64,000 bases of DNA from Gallionella sp. (GCA_030682375.1 JAUXOL010000010.1:41874-105873), one strand, 5' to 3'; positions 17,648 through 27,334 are shown, counted from the stretch's first letter. The notes: generated by a model from the letters alone, not told the origin. Made by a program: numbers and translations.

Positions 17648-18364
17648 CTATATGCGGCAGACGCCGAAGTTGCCGCGCGGGATGTCGTTCAGGGCGGGGC
17701 GGGATTCGTCCAGCTGGTAGAACTCCATGCGCAGTTCGATGCGGCGGCTTTCTTCCAGCGAGGCCTTAGCGGAGTTGAAAGAGTAGCCGCCGACCAAAAA
17801 CAGGTCGCGCACCTGTTCGCGCTCCTCAGGATTCAGCGTGTGTTGCTGGGACGGCGCGGGGGAGAGCAGCACGCACAGCACGCGCTGGCTGCGTTGCAGG
17901 CTGAGGTTCAGGTTAAGCAGGTAGTCGCCGCGCTGGTCGGCAAAGCCTTCGGCGACGATGCGCTTGATCCACTTCTGGCCGAGCTGTTCGCGCGAGATGA
18001 TCAGGATCTCCGAGACGAACTGGCTGAGATACTGCGACTGTTCCGCGGAAAGATTGGAACTGCCGGTGTCGAAACGGGCGCGGTCGCCGAAGTCGATCAC
18101 GTTGCGGTTTCTGTCGATGGAGATGCCGGGATAGCGTTCCGCGGCCTGCTCGATCTTGTTCAGCAGCTCGTCGATTTCCTTTTCGCGTTGCGCCTTCGCC
18201 TGGTCGGTCGCGGAGACTTCGTTGGTCACCGCCAGCAGCGCGACGCTCATCACCAGCAGGAACATCACCATCAGCGCCGTCATCAGGTCGGCGAACGAGA
18301 TCCAGAACGGTTTTTCGCCATCGTCCTTGTTGCGGCTGCCCTGTACCAGGTATTTGGTGAACAT
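17648..18364 (-). CDS. zorB: ZorB-like MotB/OmpA-family stator protein
   Basis: The 238-residue protein has one membrane helix (about residues 22-46) that begins FWISFADLMTALMVMF. Asp26 in the FADLM motif is the proton-carrying residue expected in MotB, ExbD and ZorB. The periplasmic part carries an OmpA-like peptidoglycan-binding domain (about 85-220), with EGFADQRGDYLLNLNLS and the terminal SRRIELRMEF that matches the OmpA signature. In Zorya this subunit anchors the ZorA5B2 motor to the cell wall. It lies between the zorA- and zorC-like genes with single-digit spacing, so the three are one operon. Confidence 0.85.
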   Translation of the reverse strand: MFTKYLVQGSRNKDDGEKPFWISFADLMTALMVMFLLVMSVALLAVTNEVSATDQAKAQREKEIDELLNKIEQAAERYPGISIDRNRNVIDFGDRARFDTGSSNLSAEQSQYLSQFVSEILIISREQLGQKWIKRIVAEGFADQRGDYLLNLNLSLQRSQRVLCVLLSPAPSQQHTLNPEEREQVRDLFLVGGYSFNSAKASLEESRRIELRMEFYQLDESRPALNDIPRGNFGVCRI

Positions 18365-18372
18365 GCGCGGCC

Positions 18373-20325
18373 TTACAGATTGGTGGCCGCGTCCAGCGTG
18401 CTCTCCAGTTCCTGGATGCCTTCACGCAGCAGCTTCACGGAATCGGACAAGGCCTGGTGGAATTCGCGGTTCGCTTCGCCGACGGCCTTGGTCATGCCTT
18501 CGCTGAAGGATTCGTGAGCCGTGCCTATCACCTCGGACACTCTCGCCAGATAGCTCTCTGCTTCTTTTTGCGCGCCGACCAGTTTCTCCGTGGCGGCTTC
18601 TATCCTGGCGATGACGTTGCCCGACATCGAGGCGTCGCGGCGCACCTCTTCGACCAGCATCTGCAGCGAGCCGACCATGGCTATCATCGAGTCGCGCGCG
18701 GCGTTGTAGTCGGCCAGCATGCCGCTCAATCCCTTCGTCGCCGAAGACACCGAGCCAGCTGCCTGGGTCAGCTGGTTGGCCAGCGCGGTCGATTTGTCCA
18801 GCGTCGTGGTGACGCCCTGGCCGGCCTTGGCGAAATCCTTGGCGGCTAGATAGAGCGTGTCGGCGCCGTTGTTGAGCTTGGACATGGTGTCGCCGGTGGT
18901 GTTGCGCATCGCTATGACGGCCGCCTTCATTTCGCCGACGGCGCGGTTCACGCCGTCCACCAGCGTGGCGGCCTGTTCGCCGAACTGGCCGACGAGGTTC
19001 TCGCTCTGCGTCGTCAGGTTTTGCTGTTGCTTCGCGCTGGCTTCGGTCGCCGAACGCACCTGCGTGCTCAGGCCATCGATCACTTTGCTCATGCGTTCGG
19101 ACAGTTCCGCCAGCGTGTTTTGCAGTCTCTCCTGCGCTTCGTTCTGGGAATGCGCGCCGATCTGGCGCATCTGTTCGACGAACTCGCTGAGCTGGTCGTT
19201 CATGATGCGCTGTCTGGCTTCCGCCGCGGCGATGGACTCCGCCAGCTGTTCGGCCATCGCTGAGGTGCTGCGCTGTCCTTCTTCGCCCACGTTCGCCGCC
19301 ATGCGCTCCAGCGTCGCGACCGCGGATTGCAGCGCATCTATCGTCTGCTGCTGCAGGTTGTTGATGCCCGCCGCTTGTCCGCCGAACAGGTCCTTCATCT
19401 GGCGGCTGAAGTTCTCCAGCACGCCGGTCAGCATGGTCTGCACCGCAGACTCCTGGGAGTTGTTGGTGTTCTTCAGCGCATTGGCCATCTCGGTCATCGG
19501 CGCTTTCAGGCTTTCTTCTATGCTGGCCGCGATGCGGTCGCCGAGCGACTCTGTCGCGGCATGGGTTGCGGCGATCTGTTTCTCGGTCAGCTCGGTGAGT
19601 ATCTGCTTGAGCTCGCCCTTTAGCAGTCCTGCGTTCTGCGTGGAGGATATCTCCGTGGCCTTGACCAGACGAGCCAGATATTCTTCGCCCGCGCCGCTCT
19701 CGAACAGGCCATCCAGCAGCTGTACCAGTTTTTCGACCTTCGCATTCAAGCGGGTGACCGCTAGTTTCTCGACGAAGGTGATGGCCATCGCCAGCGTGAT
19801 CGCCGCAGCCGAAACGAGGAAGGCTTCGGACACGCCGTTGAGCAACTGGCTCAGGCTGGCGCGGACGATCACCGGGTTCTCCGAGACGGAGAACGACTGC
19901 AGGCCGAGCAGCAGGCCGTAGAAGGTGCCGATGATGCCTATGCCGGTGAACAGGCCGGGCAAGTGCTTGAAGAATTCCGTACGCAGCGGGATGTCCACCA
20001 GGATGTCCGGGCGGAACACCATGCCGGCCGGGATGGTGGAACGGTAGCGCATAGCTTGCGCTTGCTGTCCGTCTGCGCTCTGCTGGTGCAGCGTGTCCGC
20101 ATATTCCTGCCACAGGTGATCGAGCGTACCGGACTCGTGGAATATCTGGTCCAGTGACTCGTCCGGCTTGCCGCCCAGTGCTTCGAGCTTGCGGTTCGTC
20201 CGGGACAATTGCCGGGAAACGACGAACGACGGAATCAGGAAGAAGAGCAGGAACGACAGGAACAGCATCCCGAGCAGGGCTGCGAAAATGTAGATGTGCA
20301 GTGGCAGGTTGATGAGTGTCGACAT
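18373..20325 (-). CDS. zorA: ZorA-like MotA/TolQ/ExbB proton channel with long cytoplasmic tail
   Basis: The 650-residue protein has three membrane segments: residues 8-33, 122-143 (LFTGIGIIGTFYGLLLGL) and 165-187 (FLVSAAAITLAMAITFVE). Thr134 and Ser172 occupy the pore positions expected in MotA/ZorA channels. From about residue 200 to the end it is a very long heptad-rich alpha-helical tail, the hallmark of ZorA, which projects into the cytoplasm and transmits the phage signal to effectors. Typical flagellar MotA or TolQ proteins are 230-300 residues. With the zorB- and zorC-like genes it forms a leftward operon; its promoter must lie in the 168-base divergent region shared with the cyclase. 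Confidence 0.85.
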   Translation of the reverse strand: MSTLINLPLHIYIFAALLGMLFLSFLLFFLIPSFVVSRQLSRTNRKLEALGGKPDESLDQIFHESGTLDHLWQEYADTLHQQSADGQQAQAMRYRSTIPAGMVFRPDILVDIPLRTEFFKHLPGLFTGIGIIGTFYGLLLGLQSFSVSENPVIVRASLSQLLNGVSEAFLVSAAAITLAMAITFVEKLAVTRLNAKVEKLVQLLDGLFESGAGEEYLARLVKATEISSTQNAGLLKGELKQILTELTEKQIAATHAATESLGDRIAASIEESLKAPMTEMANALKNTNNSQESAVQTMLTGVLENFSRQMKDLFGGQAAGINNLQQQTIDALQSAVATLERMAANVGEEGQRSTSAMAEQLAESIAAAEARQRIMNDQLSEFVEQMRQIGAHSQNEAQERLQNTLAELSERMSKVIDGLSTQVRSATEASAKQQQNLTTQSENLVGQFGEQAATLVDGVNRAVGEMKAAVIAMRNTTGDTMSKLNNGADTLYLAAKDFAKAGQGVTTTLDKSTALANQLTQAAGSVSSATKGLSGMLADYNAARDSMIAMVGSLQMLVEEVRRDASMSGNVIARIEAATEKLVGAQKEAESYLARVSEVIGTAHESFSEGMTKAVGEANREFHQALSDSVKLLREGIQELESTLDAATNL

Positions 20326-20457
20326 GGTTCTGGATGTTCTGCGGTTATTGGATATAGGCCCGCTGACCGGGTGAATCGGCCGGAATTATGACGCAAGTGC
20401 CGCTTCGGGTGTGGCTTTTGCTGATCACGGACATGCTATAAGTGCGGCGACAGCCTT

Positions 20458-20463
20458 TATAAT
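20458..20463 (+). promoter_or_regulatory. Candidate -10 box for the cyclase gene
   Basis: A TATAAT hexamer lies 30 bases before the GTG start of the cyclase. No convincing -35 is seen at the right distance, so a regulator or weak promoter is possible. The 168-base region 20326-20493 must also drive the divergent zorA-like operon. Confidence 0.3.
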
Positions 20464-20493
20464 GCTAACCCCGATTCGATTGGAACGATCCGC

Positions 20494-21402
20494 GTGAACG
20501 ATACAACTCCAACTGCCGCCAGCCAGGATAAGGCTTTGCTGTTCGCCGATGTGAGCGGCAGCACGCGCCTGTACGAGGTGCTGGGCGATGCGCGCGCGTT
20601 CGCCGCGATCAACGAGTGCCTCGATATCCTGCGGAAATTGACGGAGGCGCATTCCGGCCGGGTGGTCAAGACCATAGGCGACGAGATCATGGCGGTGTTC
20701 CCCGATGCGATGACCGCGGTGCAGGCGGCGTGCGAGATGCAACTCGTCGTCAGTTCGCGCAAGCCGATCGACAACGCGCGCGTGGCGATACGCATTGGCC
20801 TGCATTACGGCGCGGTGCTGGAGAGCGACGGCGATGTGTTCGGCGATACCGTCAATGTCGCCGCACGTATGTCGGAGATTGCCAAGGCGGAGCAGATCAT
20901 CACTACCGGGGCGACGGTGTCCAAACTGCCGGCTATCATGCGTGCAAGTACCCGCGCGCTCAGCACCCTGTCGATCAAGGGCAAGGCCGACGATATCGAG
21001 GTGCGCGAGGTGATCTGGCAGGAGAGCGAAGAGATGACCATGATGGTCGGCAACACCCTCCCGCCATCGGTTGCCGAGCCGACGCTGAAACTGGTTCATC
21101 AGGGCGAGACCTTCGTCGTCGATGCCTCGCGCCCCTCGGTCACGATAGGGCGAGACGAGCAGGCCGATATCGTGATCCAGGATAAGCGCGCGTCGCGCAT
21201 GCATGCCAGAATAGAGCGCCGCCGCGACAAGTTCGTCTTCGTGGATGTCAGTTCCAACGGGAGTTACGTGATCGTCAAGGGCGAGACCGAGATCCAGTTG
21301 CGCCGCGAAGAGTTCGTGCTGCGCGAGAGCGGCAGCATCAGCCTGGGCCATCCTTATATGAAGGACCCGACCGAGGTCATCGAGTTCTTCTGCCAGAACT
21401 GA
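20494..21402 (+). CDS. Class III adenylate/guanylate cyclase with FHA domain
   Basis: The N-terminal half (about residues 13-175) is a class III nucleotide cyclase. The two metal-binding aspartates are present in LLFADVSGSTRLYE (Asp19) and VVKTIGDEIMAVFPD (Asp63), and DTVNVAARM near residue 118 fits the transition-state block, so it is probably active. The C-terminal half (about 205-295) is an FHA phosphothreonine-binding domain, with IGRDEQADIVI, RASRMHARIE and SSNGSYV. The gene starts with GTG; an ATG giving the same N terminus is not available. It converges on the Ser/Thr kinase gene 31 bases away, which is a plausible source of the phosphothreonine ligand. Whether cAMP or cGMP is made cannot be told. 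Confidence 0.88.
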   Translation: MNDTTPTAASQDKALLFADVSGSTRLYEVLGDARAFAAINECLDILRKLTEAHSGRVVKTIGDEIMAVFPDAMTAVQAACEMQLVVSSRKPIDNARVAIRIGLHYGAVLESDGDVFGDTVNVAARMSEIAKAEQIITTGATVSKLPAIMRASTRALSTLSIKGKADDIEVREVIWQESEEMTMMVGNTLPPSVAEPTLKLVHQGETFVVDASRPSVTIGRDEQADIVIQDKRASRMHARIERRRDKFVFVDVSSNGSYVIVKGETEIQLRREEFVLRESGSISLGHPYMKDPTEVIEFFCQN

Positions 21403-21433
21403 GTCCTGCGCCGCCGGTGGAAAGCAGCGGGCG

Positions 21434-23185
21434 TTACGAGAGGAACAGGATCAAACCGCCCAGCGCCAGTGCTGACAGCACGGAGACGGCAGTGAGGATC
21501 ATGCGGCGGTTGCGTTTGTGGGCCAGGGCGGCGCGCGCTTCGGCCTCTTTCCGGCGGCGCTCGGCCGCTTCGATGCGCAGCCTTGCTTCTTCCAGTTCCT
21601 TGTCCCGTTTGGCCAGCTCGGTTTCCTGTTGAATATTGATTTCGGCCGCAGTGTTGATCTGCGTTTCTATCGCTTCCTTCCGGGAAAGCAGTTTTTTCTT
21701 CGCTTCCTGCTTGCGCCGCACTTCATCTTCCAGCTTCTTCTTGTGCTCTTTCAGCATCCTGCGCTCGGCATCGACGGCGGCCTCGCGTTTGGAGAGGACT
21801 TCCACGAACTGATGGTTGCGTTTGGATAACGAGGCCGACAGTTCCTGCGCCCGTTTCGCCTGCTCCAATGCTTCCTGTTCGCGCTTGGCGGCCTCGATGG
21901 CCTTGGCCTTTTCGGCGTCGTCCTTGATCTCCGCGATCTTGCGCGCCCAGCGTTCCTTCTCGGCGGCTTCCTGCTGGCGTCTGGCTTCCGCTTCGGCCTG
22001 TGTGCGGGCGTCTTCCTGCGCTTTTTCCGCCGCGGCCTGCAACTCAGCCTTCTTGCGTTTTCTTTGTTCTTTTTCCGCGCGTATCCGCGCCTCTTGCTGG
22101 AGGAGCGCTTTTGCGGTCGCTTCGGTCAGGGCCGCATGGCGTCGTCGCGCCAGTTCGGTGAACTCTCCGTCGGGATAGTCCTCCAGGTAACGCTGGAAGT
22201 CTGCCGGGTCGCGGCTGTTGGTGATGCGCTGCCAGGACTCGATATCGTGTTTCCTGCGGACTTCCGTCGTGAGGGTGCGATCCGCCAGTTTGATGGTGCC
22301 TTCGGGCCCGTATTCCCGGTTGAGCGCGCTATTCGGTTTGACGCCACTTTCCTGGGATTCGGGCAATGACAGGCTGGCCAGCTTGAGTGCCGCCATGAAT
22401 TCGGCCACGTTCTGGTAGCGGTTTTCCGGCTTCTTGGCCATCGCCTTCTTTACCACCTCGTCCAGTTGCACCGGAACGTTCGGGTTGATCTGCGACGGCG
22501 GGATGGGTTCCTGGTTGATGACCTGGTGCATCACCGAGATCACGCCGCCGGTGAAGGGGCGCAAGCCAGTCAGGAACTGGTACAGGATGACGCCGGTCGA
22601 GTAGATGTCCGCGCGCTGGTCCACCTCGGTGCCCATGAACTGCTCCGGCGGCATATAGGTCGGCGTTCCCATCACCGCGCCGGCCTGGGTGAGCAGCGAC
22701 GAGTCTATCTTGGCGATGCCGAAGTCCGCGATCTTGATCTTGCCGTCGCGGGTGATCAGGATGTTGGCAGGCTTGATGTCTCGATGCACGACGCCGTGCG
22801 AGTGCGAGTAGTCGAGCGCATCGAGGATCTGCAGCACGATGCGGACGCCGTCATGGAGGCTGAAGCTGTCCTCGCGGTCGAAGTAGTCCTTCAGCTCCTT
22901 GCCGCGGATCAGCTCCATCACGATGAAGGCCATGTCGTCGTCCTCGCCGTATTCGTAGATGGCGACGATCTTGGGATGGGACAGGCGGCCGGCGGCACGG
23001 GCCTCGCGGCGGAAACGGCTGAAGGCTTCCTCGGTCTCCGACTTGTCGACCGAGGACTTCAGGATGGTCTTGATGGCGACGGTGCGTTCGATCTGCGGGT
23101 CGAACGCCTCATAGACGACGCCCATGGCTCCGCGGCCGAGTTCCCTCGTGATCTGATACTTGCCCAGTTTCTTCGGTTTTTCCAT
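21434..23185 (-). CDS. Membrane-anchored Ser/Thr protein kinase with coiled-coil region
   Basis: A PknB-type kinase domain fills residues 9-275: GRGAMGVVY (17-25), VAIK (Lys39), HRDIKPAN (134-141), DFGIAK (154-159) and MPPEQ for the usual APE. All catalytic residues are present. Residues 335-550 are extremely charged coiled coil rich in Glu/Lys/Arg/Ala, and a single membrane helix (ILTAVSVLSALALGGLILFL) closes the 583-residue protein, so the kinase is tail-anchored facing the cytoplasm. I chose the ATG at 23185; a TTG nine codons upstream is possible. The gene converges on the FHA-cyclase. Phosphorylation of zor or cyclase products is a reasonable but untested idea. Confidence 0.88.
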   Translation of the reverse strand: MEKPKKLGKYQITRELGRGAMGVVYEAFDPQIERTVAIKTILKSSVDKSETEEAFSRFRREARAAGRLSHPKIVAIYEYGEDDDMAFIVMELIRGKELKDYFDREDSFSLHDGVRIVLQILDALDYSHSHGVVHRDIKPANILITRDGKIKIADFGIAKIDSSLLTQAGAVMGTPTYMPPEQFMGTEVDQRADIYSTGVILYQFLTGLRPFTGGVISVMHQVINQEPIPPSQINPNVPVQLDEVVKKAMAKKPENRYQNVAEFMAALKLASLSLPESQESGVKPNSALNREYGPEGTIKLADRTLTTEVRRKHDIESWQRITNSRDPADFQRYLEDYPDGEFTELARRRHAALTEATAKALLQQEARIRAEKEQRKRKKAELQAAAEKAQEDARTQAEAEARRQQEAAEKERWARKIAEIKDDAEKAKAIEAAKREQEALEQAKRAQELSASLSKRNHQFVEVLSKREAAVDAERRMLKEHKKKLEDEVRRKQEAKKKLLSRKEAIETQINTAAEINIQQETELAKRDKELEEARLRIEAAERRRKEAEARAALAHKRNRRMILTAVSVLSALALGGLILFLS

Positions 23186-23338
23186 GGTGTCGTTCAGTGC
23201 TGCGGTTTGCAAAGTATGGCGAGCCTATATGACAGTTCTCGGCAAAACTTTATAGGTCGCCATTTTGCCACGGACGGGGAAACGATGAATCACTTTGCCG
23301 TATTTTGGGGAAGCGCCTGCTTCGCGGCGCATAAAAAT

Positions 23339-23368
23339 TGGCCCCGCCCGGCGGCGTTGGGTAAAATG
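23339..23368 (+). promoter_or_regulatory. Candidate sigma-70 promoter for xseB-ispA-dxs
   Basis: TTGGCC (23339) and TAAAAT (23363) are separated by 18 bases, 27 bases before the xseB ATG. The -35 is a weak match. Position before the first gene of a three-gene operon supports it. Confidence 0.35.
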
Positions 23369-23394
23369 CCTTCCTTTCGCTGGCAGGAATAGTC

Positions 23395-23637
23395 ATGGCG
23401 GGTAAATCGCAGAAAACACCGGGTTTCGAGGCGGCAATGGCCGAGCTCGAACAGATCGTCGCTGACATGGAGGCGGGCAAGCTGTCGCTGGAAGATTCCC
23501 TCGCGTCCTATCAGCGCGGCGCGGAGCTGCTGGCGTTCTGCCGTACCAGGCTGGAAGACGCGCAGCAGCAGGTGCGCGTGCTCGAAGAGGGTGTGCTGAA
23601 AGAATTCAGCGCCGGCGGCGAATCGGGAGCCAACTGA
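23395..23637 (+). CDS. xseB: Exodeoxyribonuclease VII small subunit
   Basis: XseB is the small subunit of exonuclease VII, a single-strand-specific DNA exonuclease. The 80-residue product has the family core FEAAMAELEQIVADMEAG and LSLEDSLASYQRGAEL, forming two helices. Length is normal. The gene opens the xseB-ispA-dxs operon found in many Proteobacteria; its stop lies one base before the ispA ATG, suggesting coupling. The large-subunit gene xseA is not in the window. Confidence 0.95.
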   Translation: MAGKSQKTPGFEAAMAELEQIVADMEAGKLSLEDSLASYQRGAELLAFCRTRLEDAQQQVRVLEEGVLKEFSAGGESGAN

Positions 23638-23638
23638 C

Positions 23639-24532
23639 ATGCGCGCCGATTTCCAAGGCTGGGTCGCGGCCCGGCAATCCCGTTTCGAAGAAGTGCTGGG
23701 CGGCTTGTTGCCGCGCGCCGATGTCGCGCCTCAGCGATTGCACGAGGCGATGCGCTATGCGGTGCTGGACGGCGGCAAGCGCGTGCGTCCGCTGCTGGCG
23801 TTCGCCGCAGGCGAGCTGGCCGGGGCCGATATGGCAAGGGTAGAGGTCGCCGGTGCAGCAGTCGAACTGATCCATGCCTATTCGCTGGTGCACGACGATA
23901 TGCCTTGCATGGACGACGATGTGCTGCGCCGCGGCAAGCCGACCTGCCATGTGCAATATGACGAGGCGACTGCGCTGCTGGTCGGCGACGCTTTGCAGAC
24001 GCTGGCGTTCCAGTTGCTCGCGGAACACCGCCTCGCCGACGATGCGGCGAAGCAGCTGGAGATGGTCAGGCTGCTCGCGGTGGCCTCGGGTTCGCGCGGC
24101 ATGGCGGGCGGGCAGGCGATCGATCTGGCCAGCGTCGGCAAGGCGCTGACGCTGCCTGAACTGGAATTCATGCATATCCACAAGACCGGTGCGCTGATCC
24201 GCTCGGCTATCCTGCTGGGTGCCCGGTGCGGAAATCATTTGAATGCGGAGCAGCTCGAAAAACTGGACCGTTTCGGCAAATTGATCGGTCTCGCGTTCCA
24301 GGTCGTGGACGATGTGCTCGACTGCGAGGCCGATACGGCGACGCTGGGCAAGACCGCCGGCAAGGATGCCGACAACGACAAGCCGACCTACGTCAGCCTG
24401 CTCGGGCTGGAGGCCGCGCGCGACATGGCGCAGCGGCTGCACCGCGAGGCGCTGGAAACCTTGACCGAATTTGGCGACTCGGCGCAGCGCCTGCGCGAAC
24501 TGGCCGATTTCATCGTATTGAGAAAGTTCTGA
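23639..24532 (+). CDS. ispA: Farnesyl diphosphate synthase (polyprenyl synthetase)
   Basis: IspA condenses isopentenyl and allylic diphosphates to farnesyl diphosphate, the precursor of quinones and the cell-wall lipid carrier. The first aspartate-rich motif is DDMPCMDDD (residues 86-94). The second is [13 protein letters not shown] near residue 222. GGKRVRPLL and a KTGALI block also match. The 297-residue length is typical. It overlaps dxs by one base (TGATG). Confidence 0.95.
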   Translation: MRADFQGWVAARQSRFEEVLGGLLPRADVAPQRLHEAMRYAVLDGGKRVRPLLAFAAGELAGADMARVEVAGAAVELIHAYSLVHDDMPCMDDDVLRRGKPTCHVQYDEATALLVGDALQTLAFQLLAEHRLADDAAKQLEMVRLLAVASGSRGMAGGQAIDLASVGKALTLPELEFMHIHKTGALIRSAILLGARCGNHLNAEQLEKLDRFGKLIGLAFQVVDDVLDCEADTATLGKTAGKDADNDKPTYVSLLGLEAARDMAQRLHREALETLTEFGDSAQRLRELADFIVLRKF

Positions 24533-26379
24533 TGCCCGCTTTGCTGAATTCCATTGCTTCCCCGGAAGATCTGCGCAAATTGGAGCGCGCGCAGTTGCCG
24601 CTGCTGGCAGAAGAGTTGCGCGCCTTTCTGGTCGAGTCGGTGAGCAAGACCGGCGGGCATCTGTCGTCCAATCTGGGCACGGTCGAACTGACCATCGCGC
24701 TGCATTACATTTTCAATACGCCGGACGACAAACTGGTGTGGGATGTCGGCCATCAGACCTATGCGCACAAGATATTGACCGGGCGGCGCGAGGCGATGAG
24801 CCGCTTGCGCATGGCGGGCGGCATCGCCGGATTCCCCAAGCGCGAGGAGAGTCCCTACGACACTTTCGGAACCGGGCATTCCAGCACCTCGATCTCCGCC
24901 GCCTTGGGCATGGCGGTCGCGGCGCGGCTGGCCGGGAAATCCAATCGTTCCGTGGCGATCATCGGCGACGGCGCGATGACCGGCGGCATGGCATTCGAGG
25001 CGCTGAACAATGCGGGCGCGATGGATGCGAACCTGCTGGTGATTCTCAACGACAATGACATGTCGATTTCTCAGCCGGTCGGCGCGCTGAATAACTACCT
25101 GGCGAAGCTGATGTCGGGTCGCTTCTACGCGGCGATGCGGCGCGGCAGCGAGAAGATGCTGAAGGGCATGCCGCCGGTGCTGGAATTCGCCAAGCGTACG
25201 GAAGAGCACCTCAAGGGCATGGTCACGCCGGGTACGCTGTTCGAGGAGTTCGGCTTCAACTACATCGGGCCTATCGACGGCCACGACATCGACGTGCTGC
25301 TCGATACGCTGAGCAACATCCGCCAGCTCGAAGGCCCGCAGTTCCTGCATATCGTCACGCGCAAGGGCAAGGGCTATGCGCATGCGGAGGAAGACTGCAC
25401 GCTGTACCACGGCGTATCCAAGTTCGACCCGGTCAGCGGCATCGCGCCGTCGCAGGCTAGCAACAAACCCACTTACACCGAGGTGTTCGGCGACTGGCTG
25501 TGCGACATGGCGGCGCAGGACGATCGAGTGGTCGGCATCACCCCGGCGATGTGCGAAGGCTCCGGCATGGTCGGGTTCGCGCAGAAGTTCCCGCAGCGCT
25601 ATTTCGACGTCGGCATCGCCGAGCAGCATGCGCTGACCTTCGCGGCAGGCATGGCCTGCGACGGCTACAAGCCGGTGGTGGCGATCTATTCGACTTTCCT
25701 GCAACGCGCCTACGACCAGTTGATCCACGATGTCGCGATCCAGAACCTGCCGGTTGTGCTGGCGATAGACCGCGGCGGACTGGTCGGTGCGGACGGAGCG
25801 ACTCACGCAGGCAGCTTCGATCTGTCCTATCTGCGCTGCATTCCCAACATGACGGTGATGGCCCCGGCCGATGAGAACGAGTGCCGTCAGATGCTGTACA
25901 CCGCGTGTCGCCTGGGTACGCCGAGCGCGGTGCGCTATCCGCGCGGACGCGGGCCGGGCGTCGCGGTCGATCAAGCGATGCAGGTTTTGCCTGTCGGAAA
26001 GGGCGAGTTGCGCCGCAGCGGCAAACGCGTCGCTATCCTCTCGTTCGGCTCCATGCTCGCACCCGCGCTGGCGGCGGGTGAGCTGCTGGATGCGACCGTG
26101 GCCAACATGCGCTTCGTCAAGCCGCTGGATGCGGAACTGGTGCGGCAGTTGGCGCGCGAACACGAGCTGCTGGTGACGGTGGAAGAGAATGTGATACAGG
26201 GCGGCGCGGGCAGCGCGGTGGCCGAATGCCTGCAACAACAGGGCCTCGGTGTGCCGCTGCTGCAACTCGGTCTGCCTGATTGCTTCATCGAGCAGGGTGA
26301 GCACATGCAGATGCTGGCCGACTGCGGTCTGGATGCCGCAGGGATCGCTGCAGCGATACGAAACAGGTTGACTGAGTAA
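24532..26379 (+). CDS. dxs: 1-deoxy-D-xylulose-5-phosphate synthase
   Basis: Dxs joins pyruvate and glyceraldehyde 3-phosphate, the first step of the MEP isoprenoid pathway, using thiamine diphosphate. The 615-residue protein has the ThDP motif region [30 protein letters not shown] with the catalytic His, and [16 protein letters not shown] with the ThDP-contacting Glu. The start at ATG 24532, overlapping the ispA stop, gives the standard N terminus [17 protein letters not shown]; an open frame further upstream is ispA antisense-frame noise. Together with ispA this makes an isoprenoid operon. Confidence 0.96.
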   Translation: MPALLNSIASPEDLRKLERAQLPLLAEELRAFLVESVSKTGGHLSSNLGTVELTIALHYIFNTPDDKLVWDVGHQTYAHKILTGRREAMSRLRMAGGIAGFPKREESPYDTFGTGHSSTSISAALGMAVAARLAGKSNRSVAIIGDGAMTGGMAFEALNNAGAMDANLLVILNDNDMSISQPVGALNNYLAKLMSGRFYAAMRRGSEKMLKGMPPVLEFAKRTEEHLKGMVTPGTLFEEFGFNYIGPIDGHDIDVLLDTLSNIRQLEGPQFLHIVTRKGKGYAHAEEDCTLYHGVSKFDPVSGIAPSQASNKPTYTEVFGDWLCDMAAQDDRVVGITPAMCEGSGMVGFAQKFPQRYFDVGIAEQHALTFAAGMACDGYKPVVAIYSTFLQRAYDQLIHDVAIQNLPVVLAIDRGGLVGADGATHAGSFDLSYLRCIPNMTVMAPADENECRQMLYTACRLGTPSAVRYPRGRGPGVAVDQAMQVLPVGKGELRRSGKRVAILSFGSMLAPALAAGELLDATVANMRFVKPLDAELVRQLAREHELLVTVEENVIQGGAGSAVAECLQQQGLGVPLLQLGLPDCFIEQGEHMQMLADCGLDAAGIAAAIRNRLTE

Positions 26380-26431
26380 ATTTGTCGGGATTGGTTATAA
26401 TCCCACCACAGAGTATTCGAGAGAGGCTGTC

Positions 26432-27232
26432 ATGAGTGCCCAGAAACATTCCATCCCGGACGTGCAAAACTCCGTCGATATTCGCCATCTGGCGATCAAC
26501 AAGGTCGGCATCAAGGGCATACGCCATCCGATCAAGGTGAAGGACAAGAGCGTAGGCGTGCAGCACACCGTCGCGACGTTCAACATGTATGTGCACCTGC
26601 CGCACAACTTCAAGGGCACTCACATGTCGCGCTTCGTCGAGATACTCAACGAGCACGAGCGTGAGATTTCGGTGGAGTCGTTCGAGAGCATCCTGCGCGA
26701 AATGGTGGTCAGGTTGGAGGCGCAGTCCGGCTACATCGAGATGAACTTCCCGTACTTCGTCAACAAGACCGCGCCGGTGTCAGGCGTGCAGAGTCTGCTG
26801 GACTACGACGTGACCTTCATCGGCGAGGTGGTAGAGGGGCGTGCCAGCGTCACGATGAAAGTGGTCGTGCCGGTCACCAGCCTGTGCCCTTGTTCGAAGA
26901 AGATTTCCGACCGCGGCGCGCATAACCAGCGTTCGCATGTGACGCTGACGTTGCGTACCAACGAATTCGTCTGGGTCGAGGACGTGATCCGCATCGCCGA
27001 AGAACAGGCATCTTGCGAGCTGTTCGGTCTGCTGAAGCGCCCGGACGAGAAGTTCGTCACCGAGCGCGCCTACGACAATCCCAAGTTCGTCGAGGACATG
27101 GTGCGCGACGTCGCCGCCGCGCTGAACGCCGATAAGCGCATCGATGCATACATCGTCGAATCCGAGAACTTCGAGTCGATACACAACCACTCGGCTTATG
27201 CGCTGATCGAGCGCGACAAGACGAAAGAATAA
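26432..27232 (+). CDS. folE2: GTP cyclohydrolase FolE2 (type IB)
   Basis: FolE2 converts GTP to dihydroneopterin triphosphate in folate and queuosine synthesis and, unlike FolE, works with metals other than zinc. The 266-residue protein has [20 protein letters not shown] at the N terminus (20 letters shown) and the metal-binding Cys in [21 protein letters not shown] closing SIHNHSAYA block fits. In many Proteobacteria FolE2 is the Zur-controlled backup; no Zur site was recognised here. A TATAAT at 26396 lies 30 bases before the start, without a clear -35. Confidence 0.95.
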   Translation: MSAQKHSIPDVQNSVDIRHLAINKVGIKGIRHPIKVKDKSVGVQHTVATFNMYVHLPHNFKGTHMSRFVEILNEHEREISVESFESILREMVVRLEAQSGYIEMNFPYFVNKTAPVSGVQSLLDYDVTFIGEVVEGRASVTMKVVVPVTSLCPCSKKISDRGAHNQRSHVTLTLRTNEFVWVEDVIRIAEEQASCELFGLLKRPDEKFVTERAYDNPKFVEDMVRDVAAALNADKRIDAYIVESENFESIHNHSAYALIERDKTKE

Positions 27233-27234
27233 CG

Positions 27235-27318
27235 AGAAGGGGGAAGAGGGAAGGGAGAAGGGTAAAAGCGGATCGGCATTTCCCCTTGAGCACCGCAGGT
27301 GCGATCCCTTCCCCCTTA
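27235..27318. repeat. Polypurine tract with matching inverted polypyrimidine arm
   Basis: Just after the folE2 stop comes a 28-base run of only A and G. About 60 bases on, CTTCCCCCTT (27308) is the exact complement of AAGGGGGAAG (27237), so a long-loop hairpin can form in front of the next gene. It may end the folE2 transcript or represent a dispersed repeat. Confidence 0.35.
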
Positions 27319-27334
27319 TTCCTTCCCGCGTTTT

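Noticed and set aside
14166..20325. Prophage or integrative element
   Set aside because: No integrase, transposase, phage structural gene or flanking direct repeat was found, and zorABC has host-like composition.
24388..26304. Long minus-strand open frame opposite dxs
   Set aside because: Dxs is certain on the plus strand; the opposite translation has no domain and extreme His/Arg content.
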